From Desulfomarina profundi (lineage in GTDB: Bacteria; Desulfobacterota; Desulfobulbia; Desulfobulbales; Desulfocapsaceae): 64,000 bases of DNA. Positions 15,572-23,100 of this stretch are shown here, one piece after another. The stretch lies in contig NZ_AP024086.1 of NCBI RefSeq assembly GCF_019703855.1, positions 1 through 64,000 on the forward strand, given 5' to 3'. A program made the translations under genes and the position numbers. Each line of letters starts with the position of its first letter. The stretch's first letter is position 1. Below the pieces are notes generated by a model. The model saw nothing but the letters and a program-made list of their open reading frames with translations. It made no database searches and was not told the origin of the DNA.

Positions 15572-16795
15572 ATGAAAAAATTAGTCATACTCGGTGCGGG
15601 ATCAGGAGGCACCATGATGGCCAACAAGATGCGGGGCGACCTGGATGAAGAATGGTCCATTACCCTGATCGACAAGGATAATGTTCACTATTACCAGCCC
15701 GGCTTTCTTTTTGTGCCGTTTGATATCAATAAACCAAAGGATATCAGGAGGAGCCGGCGGGAGTTTATCAAGCCGGGAATTGATTTTGTTATCTCTGAAA
15801 TTACAGGAGTTGACTGGGACAAGCAGGAGATTACAACGGCTACTGAAGGAATCTTCAAGTATGATATTCTCGTGATGTCCACAGGCTGTGATATCAGGCC
15901 GGAGGAAGTTGAAGGTCTTCAGGAGGGTTGGGGAAAGGATATTTACGGTTACTACCGCTACAATGACTGTCAGGTACTCGGCAGGGCGCTGAAAAAATTT
16001 ACCGGTGGAAAACTGGTGGTGAATATTGCGGAGATGCCGATAAAATGCCCTGTGGCGCCCCTTGAATTTGCCTTTCTGGCTGACTGGTATTTCCATGAAA
16101 GAGGTATTCGGGACAAGGTGGAGATTGAGTTTGTAACACCTCTTGCCGGGGCCTTTACCAAGCCCGTGGCAACAAAAGTCCTGACCAGTGCCTGTCACGA
16201 TAAAAACATTAAAATTACGCCAAACTTTTCCCTGGGATCGGTGGATCATGAGAAGAAGGTCATTCAGGCCTACGATGGTACCGAGGTTGATTACGATATG
16301 CTGGTGTCCATTCCGCCGAATTTCGGCGCCCAGGTTATGATCGATTCGGATGTTTCTGATCCCATGGGTTATATCCCTGTGGATAAACATACCTTGCAAC
16401 CTGAAGGCTATGACAACGTATGGGTTCTGGGTGACGGGACAGACGTACCCACTTCAAAAGCGGGAGCTGTTGCCCATTTCCAGGGTGATGTGCTTCATGA
16501 GAATATCATGGCTTTCATTTCCGGAGGTGAACAACATGCCCGGTCCGACGGGCATGCGGTCTGATTTATAGAATCAGGCTTCGGGAAAGCCTACATAATT
16601 GATTTTAACTATGACACTGAACCTCTTACAGGAAAATATCCATTTCCGGCAGTTGGTCCGCTGAACCTGCTCAGGGAAACGGAACTTAACCATATGGCCA
16701 AGCTGATGTTCAAATGGGCCTATTTTAATCTGCTGCTGAAAGGTACCTGGCTTGGGCCGCCGGATCTGATGATGGAAGGAAAGGACCGGGGCTGA
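15572..16795 (+). CDS. sqr: Sulfide:quinone-oxidoreductase-like flavoprotein with in-frame TGA, probable selenocysteine
   Basis: FAD enzyme of the pyridine nucleotide-disulfide oxidoreductase superfamily, SQR group; expected to oxidise sulfide or persulfides at the membrane. 407 residues if TGA 16562-16564 is decoded. Seen: FAD motif ILGAGSGGTMMANKM, Cys106 (VMSTGCDIRPEEVEG), Cys159 (PIKCPVAPLEFAF), and VLGDGTDVPTSKAGAVAHFQ. The frame then reads GHAV-TGA-FIESGFGKAYIID, where SQR relatives have GHANCFIE.GFGKA, so TGA sits at the third redox cysteine, residue 331. The same frame continues with family-like sequence to TGA 16793. A SECIS-like hairpin follows (16576-16592). The alternative is a simple stop, giving 330 residues, or a base error. 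Second gene of an operon with DUF1641. Confidence 0.75.
16562..16592 (+). promoter_or_regulatory. Candidate bacterial SECIS element with its UGA codon
   Basis: AGGCTT (16576-16581) pairs fully with AAGCCT (16587-16592), with loop CGGGA. The loop starts 18 bases after the TGA, and has G in its second position. This fits the published bacterial SECIS model (loop of 3-14 bases, G among the first two, 16-37 bases from UGA) as I recall it. The stem is only 6 bp. Confidence 0.55.
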
Positions 16796-16808
16796 TATTC
16801 AGGCGTTC

Positions 16809-17034
16809 TAACCCGCATTTTTCATCAGTTCAGGCGGCGTCAGCTACAAAATTTTCAAGAGTAAATAATAGTGGCCTATATTTACTGTTGAAATATTGCA
16901 GAAGATGGCGTCGCCTGGGCTGACCTTGGGTGAACATTGTGTCAATTTTGTTCGACTACTGATAGTTGGCTAATTATTTGTATTCTACAGCTCATCTCAA
17001 AATTGACACAATGTTCATGAGAAATGCGGGCTAA
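16809..17034. repeat. Family B element, full-length copy 2
   Basis: About 226 bp with terminal inverted repeats: TAACCCGCATTTTTCATCAG at the left and, read on the minus strand, TAGCCCGCATTTCTCATGAA at the right. No coding capacity, so MITE-like. The copy at 52376 matches it over its full length. It lies between the SQR gene and the convergent UPF0210 gene. Confidence 0.8.
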
Positions 17035-17060
17035 AAGTAAAGAGTAAGGTGCGAGGAGTA

Positions 17061-17095
17061 AGGGGTGAGAGAGTTTATGCTCACCCCTTTTTTTT
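17061..17095 (+). terminator. Rho-independent terminator after the SQR operon
   Basis: GGGGTGAG (17062-17069) pairs with CTCACCCC (17080-17087) and is followed by eight T. It is oriented for plus-strand transcripts and so ends the DUF1641-SQR unit beyond the repeat. Confidence 0.88.
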
Positions 17096-17149
17096 GTCCA
17101 TCGGGAATTCAAAAAACTCCTTTTAACTGCATTTCTCCTGATCTTTGTG

Positions 17150-18532
17150 TTAATTTTTAAAGCTGTGAATGGGGGCTGGAATTCGTCCGCCCCAACTTAT
17201 AAAACGGCCGGACTGTCCTGCGTTTTTCACTTCAATAATGGGGCTTGCTCCAAAGAGCCCGCCGAAACTGACATGTTCCCCTGCTTCCTTGCCGGGAACT
17301 GGAATGAGCCGTGCCGCAGTGGTTTTTGAGTTGACCATTCCCAAGGCCATTTCATCGGCGATGATTGCGGAGATGGTATCACTGTCAACGGAGCCCGGGA
17401 TGGCCACCATGTCAAGCCCCACAGAGCAGACACAGGTCATTGCTTCCAGTTTTTCAATGCAGAGGGAGCCGTTGCCAACAGCTTCCGCGAGGACTGCGTC
17501 TTCCATTACCGGAATAAAGGCACCGCTCAACCCTCCCACTGTTTTACTGGCGAAGATGCCACCTTTTTTCACGGCATCATTGAGCATGGCAAGAATGGCT
17601 GTGGATCCAGGGGCACCCACGGCATCAACGCCGAGAATCTTGAAAATCTCCCCGACGCTGTCCCCGATGGTGGGTGTGGGGGCAAGGGAGAGGTCAACTA
17701 CACCAAATTCTATCCCCAGGGATTTTGATACAGCCCGTCCGATCAACTCTCCGCAGCGGGTGACCCGGAAGGTGGTCTGCTTGATTTCTTCTGCCAGTTC
17801 ATCCAGCTGGAGTGTTCCGTTTTCAGGATGATTGTCGATGAGCCGTTCAAGGGATCGGGCGATGACACCCGGCCCGCTGACGCCGACATTGAGAACCGCA
17901 TCCGCCTCTTCAAGTCCATGAATGGCACCTGCCATAAAAGGGTTATCCCCGGGCTGATTGCAGAATACAACGAATTTGGCGGCCCCGAAGCCACCGGAAT
18001 CGGCCGTTCTTTCAGCGAGTTCCTTGATGGTGGTACCCATCATGGCCAGAGCGTCCATGTTAATGCCCTTCTGAGTCGTGGCAATATTGACTGAAGCGCA
18101 GATTTTATCAGTTTCGGCAATAGCCTCAGGCAGAGCAGCGATAAATTCCCGGTCAGTGGCTGTCATTCCCTTCTCGAGCTGGGCTGAGAAACCTCCGAGA
18201 ATATCGATGCCGATATCGGTGGCAGCCTCATCGAGGCTTTTTGCGATCGAGATAAAACCGTCTCTTTTAAAACCGGCTCCCACAAAGGCGATGGGGGTTA
18301 CGGAAATTCTTTTGTTGACAACGGGAATGCCGTATTTTCTACTGATCGCATCACAGGTCGGCACAAAATTTCCTGCCAGGGTATTGATTCGTTTTTTAAT
18401 ATTTTCACAGGTACTTTGTACCGACTCCCCCCGGCAATCAAGGAGATTTATACCCATGGTCACCGTACGGACATCCAGATTTTCTTTCTGGATCATCTCC
18501 ACGGTTGCAATTATCTGGTCTGAACGGAGCAT
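17150..18532 (-). CDS. UPF0210 (DUF711, PFL-like) protein
   Basis: 460 residues, full length for UPF0210. Glycyl-radical-enzyme-related fold of unknown biochemical role. Seen: the start MLRSDQIIATVEMIQKENLD, VNIATTQKGINMDALAMMG, NVGVSGPGVIARSLE, LAPTPTIGDSVGEI, and a C-terminal SGRFISWGGRIPAPIHS. In many bacteria it is encoded with a small ACT-domain protein (UPF0237); here the ACT gene lies upstream on the same strand, separated by a family C repeat. Ligand unknown. Confidence 0.9.
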   Translation of the reverse strand: MLRSDQIIATVEMIQKENLDVRTVTMGINLLDCRGESVQSTCENIKKRINTLAGNFVPTCDAISRKYGIPVVNKRISVTPIAFVGAGFKRDGFISIAKSLDEAATDIGIDILGGFSAQLEKGMTATDREFIAALPEAIAETDKICASVNIATTQKGINMDALAMMGTTIKELAERTADSGGFGAAKFVVFCNQPGDNPFMAGAIHGLEEADAVLNVGVSGPGVIARSLERLIDNHPENGTLQLDELAEEIKQTTFRVTRCGELIGRAVSKSLGIEFGVVDLSLAPTPTIGDSVGEIFKILGVDAVGAPGSTAILAMLNDAVKKGGIFASKTVGGLSGAFIPVMEDAVLAEAVGNGSLCIEKLEAMTCVCSVGLDMVAIPGSVDSDTISAIIADEMALGMVNSKTTAARLIPVPGKEAGEHVSFGGLFGASPIIEVKNAGQSGRFISWGGRIPAPIHSFKN

Positions 18533-18554
18533 ACCGGCTTTCTCCTGTTTCTGT

Positions 18555-18800
18555 TACCTAAATCCTGCAATCAGTGAGTTTATCGAAGATGCGAGGCATC
18601 AATGGCGCTGACGTATTTGCATACTTCAAGCCATTAGATAACAAAGCAGATTCGGTAAAGTCGCTAATCCCGCAGGGCAAAGAAAATGAAAAAATCGTTT
18701 CACCTTATCGGTGAATGAACTTGCCTTCTGTTTTTACATAATACTTTGATATAAAATAAAAAGTTATCTTTTTCATTTTCTGAAGTGCAGGATTTAGGTG
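18555..18800. repeat. Family C repeat, long form (copy 2)
   Basis: Starts TTACCTAAATCCTGCAATC and ends AGTGCAGGATTTAGGT, with matching inverted ends, but holds about 180 extra bases inside compared with the 63-bp copies. It fills the gap between the ACT and UPF0210 genes and may separate a once tight operon. Confidence 0.6.
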
Positions 18801-19355
18801 TTAATGAAAGGTGACTTCATTGGTCACCTGAAAAATATCGCTGTGCTGCATCATGACATTCTGGCCGCTCTGTTTCGAATACTCTTCCAGTGCTTCCTGG
18901 ATCTGTTTGAGTGAAACTGTACAGTTCTTTAAGTCAAGCTGGAGTGCCATGGTGTACTGGTCGTCTTTCAGGGTGGTTACCAGGTCCAGGATATTGATAT
19001 TATAGTCGTAGCAGAACTGACTGATGCCATGCACAAGACCACCCCTGTTGGGGCCCTGGACGGTCATGATATATGTCTCCTCCGGCGGCTGAACTTTTTC
19101 CTCTTCGGGGCTGATTTCCTTTATGGAAACTTCGAACCTGCATTCTGTTTCGATATGGGAAATGGCTGCGATAAGATCTTCCTTGTTGACATTTTCGGGG
19201 AAGGAGACACTTAAAATCATACTGAGATAATTACAGAGAACGGATTGGTTCAGATCTGCCACGTCACCGTTCAGCTTGAAAATCGCGCCGGTAATGGAGG
19301 CAATAATTCCAGGCCTGTCCTTTGACATTACCGATATAATCATTTGTTTTTTCAT
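18801..19355 (-). CDS. ACT-domain (glycine-cleavage-repressor-like) regulatory protein
   Basis: 184 residues with two ACT domains in tandem: the first begins MIISVMSKDRPGIIASITGA, the second YIMTVQGPNRGGLVHGISQF. This resembles GcvR-type proteins that bind amino acids, rather than the 90-residue single-ACT UPF0237 partner usual for UPF0210. It lies upstream of the UPF0210 gene on the same strand, with a repeat between. Likely a ligand-sensing regulator; the ligand is not evident. Confidence 0.8.
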   Translation of the reverse strand: MKKQMIISVMSKDRPGIIASITGAIFKLNGDVADLNQSVLCNYLSMILSVSFPENVNKEDLIAAISHIETECRFEVSIKEISPEEEKVQPPEETYIMTVQGPNRGGLVHGISQFCYDYNINILDLVTTLKDDQYTMALQLDLKNCTVSLKQIQEALEEYSKQSGQNVMMQHSDIFQVTNEVTFH

Positions 19356-19582
19356 TAGAAGTATGATGAGTTCTATTGTTTTTCTCGGTCCTGCATTTTT
19401 AAAGTTCAGGATTGATGTATTATGAATTCAAGATTCCGGTATGACGGAGTCAGCCATTATTGCATTGATTCCTGATTTGATCAAGACCTGAATATGATAC
19501 CTTTGAAAAATACAAAAAGTTTTTTTCAGACGAAAGAAGGAAAAATAGGATATTTTGACGGTTTTTCGGTTAATTTATTTTC

Positions 19583-19645
19583 GCCTGAATCCTGCAATTG
19601 GCAATCTTGCCAAAGATACGAGGCACCGAAGTGCAGGATTCAGGT
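19583..19645. repeat. Family C palindromic repeat, copy 3
   Basis: GCCTGAATCCTGCAATTGG at the left and GTGCAGGATTCAGG at the right form inverted ends; the interior CAATCTTGCCAAAGATACGAGG matches copy 1 at 6052. It lies in the 568-base gap between the ACT gene and yhaM. Confidence 0.78.
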
Positions 19646-19698
19646 TCCATTCTTGCTTTTTTGTTTTTACAGAGGTTATTATCCGCAAATATTTACTG

Positions 19699-19862
19699 TG
19701 ATGGACTCGTAAAAACTCCGATCTACTGCGTTGTGGGGTGATCGTGTAATGCTCGACGTACTCTATGTACGCCTGCGCTTACACGACACCGCCACGCCTT
19801 GTATATCGAAGTTTTTCCAGAGTCCATCTGAGAACGTTGAACGACTTTTTACGAGATCATCT
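19699..19862. repeat. Family A repeat, copy 1
   Basis: About 163 bp, almost identical to copies at 45370 and 58940. Ends are inverted: TGATGGACTCGTAAAAA at the left versus TTTTTACGAGATCATC at the right. An internal palindrome TCGTGTAATGCTCGACGTAC pairs with GTACGCCTGCGCTTACACGA, and a third arm is formed by GGACTC and GAGTCC. No open frame of its own is conserved, so it is a foldable MITE- or REP-like element. Confidence 0.85.
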
Positions 19863-19923
19863 ACTGTAACGTGTTGCCAAATTGATGGGAATCGTTTTCG
19901 AACGAATTGTAATCCGGGGTAGA

Positions 19924-20964
19924 ATGAAAAAAAAGATATTTATTGAGCAGCTGAAACAGGGAGATCGGATTGATGATCTCTTCCTTGTCAAGTCGGCACG
20001 CCTCGCAGAGACGAAGGCGGGGAAGCCGTATCTCATCCTGGCTGTAATGGACAGAAGTGGTGAGGTCAGTGGTCCTGTGTGGGAAAATGCTCTTGAAATG
20101 CAGAAAATATGCCAGCCCGGAATTATAATAAAAATTTCCGGTGTGATACAGTCGTACCGGGATGCACTTCAGCTGAAAGTTGAGCGGGTTCAGTCTGTAC
20201 CCCGTGGGGAAGTGGATCTAGGGGAATTCCTCCCGGTTTCACCCAGGAACAGGAAGGAAATGGCGGATGAGCTGTCTTCACTTATCAGGACCATCAGTAA
20301 CCCGTACCTTAAAAAACTTCTGGGTCGCTTTTTCGGCAGGGAAGATGATCTGCTGATTTTTCGTGATGCCCCCGCAGCAAAAGGAATTCACCATGCCTAT
20401 ATCGGTGGCCTGCTCGAACACTCTCTTTCCATGGCCAGACTCTGTCATCTCCTGGCGGATCATTACGATGGTGTGAACCGTTCCCTTCTCCTTACCGGAG
20501 CTCTGCTCCATGATATCGGCAAATTGAAGGAACTTCAGGCAAATGATGGTGTGGTGGAGTATACTGTGCCAGGCAGGCTGAAGGGGCATCTTGTTATCGG
20601 TTGCGAACTGGTGGGAAGAACGGCAGAACGCATAAAGAATTTTCCGGGAGACCTGCTTGTACAGTTGCAGCATCTGATTCTCAGCCACCATGGTCGGCAG
20701 GAATTCGGTTCTCCTGTTGTGCCGATGACTGTTGAGGCTATGATACTCAGTTTTGTTGATGATCTTGACGCGAAGATGAACCTGATAGAACAGTTGCGTC
20801 GGAAGATGAACAGCGAAGATATGGAATGGACTGAATATCAGAGAACTCTCGAGAGGTATCTCTACCTTGGAGGTTTCAAGGAAAAAACTGAGCAGACAGA
20901 CACGAAGAAAAAGGATGTCAATCGTCGTCAACCGTCTCTTTTTCCTGGACCGGAACCAGATTGA
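19924..20964 (+). CDS. YhaM-like 3'-5' exoribonuclease, OB-fold plus HD domain
   Basis: 346 residues from ATG 19924; an upstream ATG at 19882 lies in repeat-adjacent DNA and lacks family sequence. An N-terminal OB-fold nucleic-acid-binding part (GKPYLILAVMDRSGEVSGPV) precedes an HD phosphohydrolase core: HHAYIGGLLEHSLSMARL, LLTGALLHDIGKLKEL and LILSHHG. The pairing matches the YhaM/CBF1 family of exonucleases acting on RNA and DNA. It starts the run yhaM-holB-PSP1-metG, with 15 bases to holB. Confidence 0.85.
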   Translation: MKKKIFIEQLKQGDRIDDLFLVKSARLAETKAGKPYLILAVMDRSGEVSGPVWENALEMQKICQPGIIIKISGVIQSYRDALQLKVERVQSVPRGEVDLGEFLPVSPRNRKEMADELSSLIRTISNPYLKKLLGRFFGREDDLLIFRDAPAAKGIHHAYIGGLLEHSLSMARLCHLLADHYDGVNRSLLLTGALLHDIGKLKELQANDGVVEYTVPGRLKGHLVIGCELVGRTAERIKNFPGDLLVQLQHLILSHHGRQEFGSPVVPMTVEAMILSFVDDLDAKMNLIEQLRRKMNSEDMEWTEYQRTLERYLYLGGFKEKTEQTDTKKKDVNRRQPSLFPGPEPD

Positions 20965-20979
20965 CAGGATACAAGATTA

Positions 20980-22014
20980 ATGAATCGCTCCATACTCTGT
21001 TATACTCAGCTTCTGGGCCAGGAAAAGGCAAAAAAGATGGTCCGCCGTTCTCTTGCTGGAGGCCGGATTCCCCATGCTTATATATTTCGGGGGCCGGATG
21101 GAATCGGGAGAAAACTCTTTGCCCGGGGATTGGCTGCGGCCCTGAACTGCCGAACAGGAGAAGCTTCAACAGCCTGTGGGGAATGTGCCTCGTGCAGAAA
21201 ATATCTCTCGGCAAATCATCCTGATTTCCTGGTTGTGAGTCCTGAAAAAAACGGCATCAGCATTGGCAGGGTCCGGGAATTGAGCCGGGAACTGACCTAT
21301 CCGCCATACGAGGCCGCCAGACGTGTGGTTGTCCTGGAAGATGTCCATCTGATGCGCAGGGAGGCGGCAAACAGTCTTCTGAAAACTCTGGAAGAACCGC
21401 CGGAAAACAACCTGTTGATTTTGACCGCCGAATCTTCCAGGGAGATTCTGCCTACCCTGATATCCCGTTGTCAGGTGGTTCCGTTTTTTCGCCTGTCAGA
21501 GGGAGAGACTCGCTTGATTCTTGAACAGTTTGGAATCAGTGGTGACGAGAGTTATCTCTACGCCAGGTTTGCAGAGGGGAGTCCTGGGAAGGCGCTTATG
21601 CTGAAACAGACAAAGCTGATTGAGCTCTGGCGGGAGATCATCGGGCATTTGTCGCATCAACCCAGGGAAACAGGGATGGATCTTGACGTGACCCTGGATC
21701 TGGCGGAAAAAATGGCCGCATTGAAAGATGACCTGGGTGAACTGCTTATTTTTCTTAAAATGTGGCTTCGTGATATGCTGGTTCGTGGACAGAATACTTC
21801 CCTGGCTGGGAAAGGTCTCGGGGAATCGTTGGGCAATGGGCAGAGAGTGTCGAAAAGCTGGAGTTCCGAGCTGGTTTTTGCTAAACTGCAGGCCATTGAA
21901 ATGGCTGAAAAAGCGTTGGCCAGGAACTGCAACAGACTCCTGGTGTGTGAAATAGTGTTGTTCAGGTTACTGGAATCTGGTAAAACAGGCGTGACTTTAA
22001 TGCCTTACTCATAA
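20980..22014 (+). CDS. holB: DNA polymerase III subunit delta-prime
   Basis: 344 residues; clamp-loader subunit. Seen: LGQEKAKKMVRRSLAGGRIPHAYIF cut to the signature GRIPHAYIFRGPDGIGRK, zinc-binding CGECASCRKY, VLEDVHLMRREAANSLLKTL (Walker B-like and SRC-linked region) and TLISRCQVVPF. The Walker A-like segment RGPDGIGRKLFAR has Arg in place of Lys, as expected for a delta-prime that does not hydrolyse ATP. It lies between yhaM and the PSP1 gene, which often follows holB. Confidence 0.92.
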   Translation: MNRSILCYTQLLGQEKAKKMVRRSLAGGRIPHAYIFRGPDGIGRKLFARGLAAALNCRTGEASTACGECASCRKYLSANHPDFLVVSPEKNGISIGRVRELSRELTYPPYEAARRVVVLEDVHLMRREAANSLLKTLEEPPENNLLILTAESSREILPTLISRCQVVPFFRLSEGETRLILEQFGISGDESYLYARFAEGSPGKALMLKQTKLIELWREIIGHLSHQPRETGMDLDVTLDLAEKMAALKDDLGELLIFLKMWLRDMLVRGQNTSLAGKGLGESLGNGQRVSKSWSSELVFAKLQAIEMAEKALARNCNRLLVCEIVLFRLLESGKTGVTLMPYS

Positions 22015-22021
22015 TGGTGAA

Positions 22022-22067
22022 GCCTAAACCCTGCAATTGGCAGTTTGTCGAAGTGCAGGATTCAGGT
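22022..22067. repeat. Family C palindromic repeat, short copy 4
   Basis: GCCTAAACCCTGCAATTGGCAG at the left and AAGTGCAGGATTCAGG at the right; a shortened form of the 63-bp repeat. It sits between holB and the PSP1 gene. Confidence 0.65.
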
Positions 22068-22126
22068 GAAAAGGTAATTTCAGGGGTAGTCTGAAAGTGC
22101 AGGCTCCAAATGATCTCAGGTACTAT

Positions 22127-23041
22127 ATGACGGAAATGAGTGAAGAAGAATCGAGTGTGAGGTCGGAAACTGGAGAAGGAAAGACCTTTTACCGGATACA
22201 GTTCCGGGAGGAGGGTCAGCAGTTTTCGGCTTCCTTTCCTGAACCGGATCTTGCCGCAGGCAATGTGGTGATGGTTGATACGGATCATGGTCTCGAGCCT
22301 GCCGAGATTGTCGGAAGGCCGTCCCTTACAGGATGCCGAGGGCAGGTCAGCAGGGCAACCTTTGAAATCAGTCGTCTGGCCAGTGATGAAGAAAGAGAAA
22401 AGTACAGCCATCTCGCTGAGCATGAAGCTCGGGCCTTTTCCATCTGCAGGGGCTTGATTGAAAAGCATGAGCTCAGTATGCAGCTGGTGAGGGTGGAGCG
22501 GTTTTTCAACGGCAGTAAGATGGTTTTTTATTTTACAGCTGACAATCGTGTTGATTTCAGAGCGTTGGTCAAAGACCTGGTTCAGGAATTTCGTACCAGG
22601 GTGGAAATGCGCCAGGTTGGTGTTCGGCATGAAACGAAAATGATCGGCGGGATCGGTACTTGCGGCAGGGAACTCTGCTGTTCTTCTTTTATTAAAAAAT
22701 TTGATTCTGTCTCAATTAAAATGGCCAAAGAGCAGGATCTGCCTCTGAATCCTGCGAAAATATCCGGTGTCTGTAACCGGCTTCTCTGCTGTTTGACCTA
22801 CGAGTATGATACCTATAAGAAGCAGAGAAAAGGTATGCCCAGACCGGGGAAACGAATTGTTATAAACAATGAACATTTTCGGGTCAAACGGCAAAATCCT
22901 CTGCAGGAAACGATACTGGTTGAAAATGAATCGGGAGAAGAGATTACTCTGCCCAGGGACCAGTGGAAGCAGTACCGGCATCAGAAAAGAAAAACGACAG
23001 GCAGGGACAGGAAAAAAAAGAAGGACAGGGGTAACTCTTAA
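22127..23041 (+). CDS. PSP1-domain protein (YaaT/RicT-like)
   Basis: About 304 residues from ATG 22127; the frame is open from a GTG at 22097. The C-terminal PSP1 domain is clear: KMIGGIGTCGRELCCSSFIK and KISGVCNRLLCCLTYEYD, containing the CGxxLCC and CxRLxCC cysteine motifs that bind an Fe-S cluster in the Bacillus Y-complex. A lysine-rich tail (RKKKKDRGN) ends the protein. Such genes commonly sit between holB and metG, as here. In Bacillus it acts with YlbF/YmcA on RNA maturation; the role here is inferred. Confidence 0.88.
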   Translation: MTEMSEEESSVRSETGEGKTFYRIQFREEGQQFSASFPEPDLAAGNVVMVDTDHGLEPAEIVGRPSLTGCRGQVSRATFEISRLASDEEREKYSHLAEHEARAFSICRGLIEKHELSMQLVRVERFFNGSKMVFYFTADNRVDFRALVKDLVQEFRTRVEMRQVGVRHETKMIGGIGTCGRELCCSSFIKKFDSVSIKMAKEQDLPLNPAKISGVCNRLLCCLTYEYDTYKKQRKGMPRPGKRIVINNEHFRVKRQNPLQETILVENESGEEITLPRDQWKQYRHQKRKTTGRDRKKKKDRGNS

Positions 23042-23100
23042 TCTGCATCTTTTTGCAGAATCAGGGGGATAATCATACAGCAATAAAAATGAGTTTTTTT

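Noticed and set aside
16562-16564. Treating TGA at 16562 as the ordinary stop of the SQR-like gene
   Set aside because: The same frame continues with family-like sequence for 76 residues, the TGA is at a cysteine position, and a SECIS-like hairpin follows. Kept as a selenocysteine hypothesis with the simple stop as alternative.
19731-19922. Similar short plus-strand frames beginning MWGDRVMLDVLYVRLRLHDT or a near variant, within the three family A repeats
   Set aside because: They arise because the repeat DNA is nearly identical. The palindromic structure explains the conservation, and the frames end differently in each copy.
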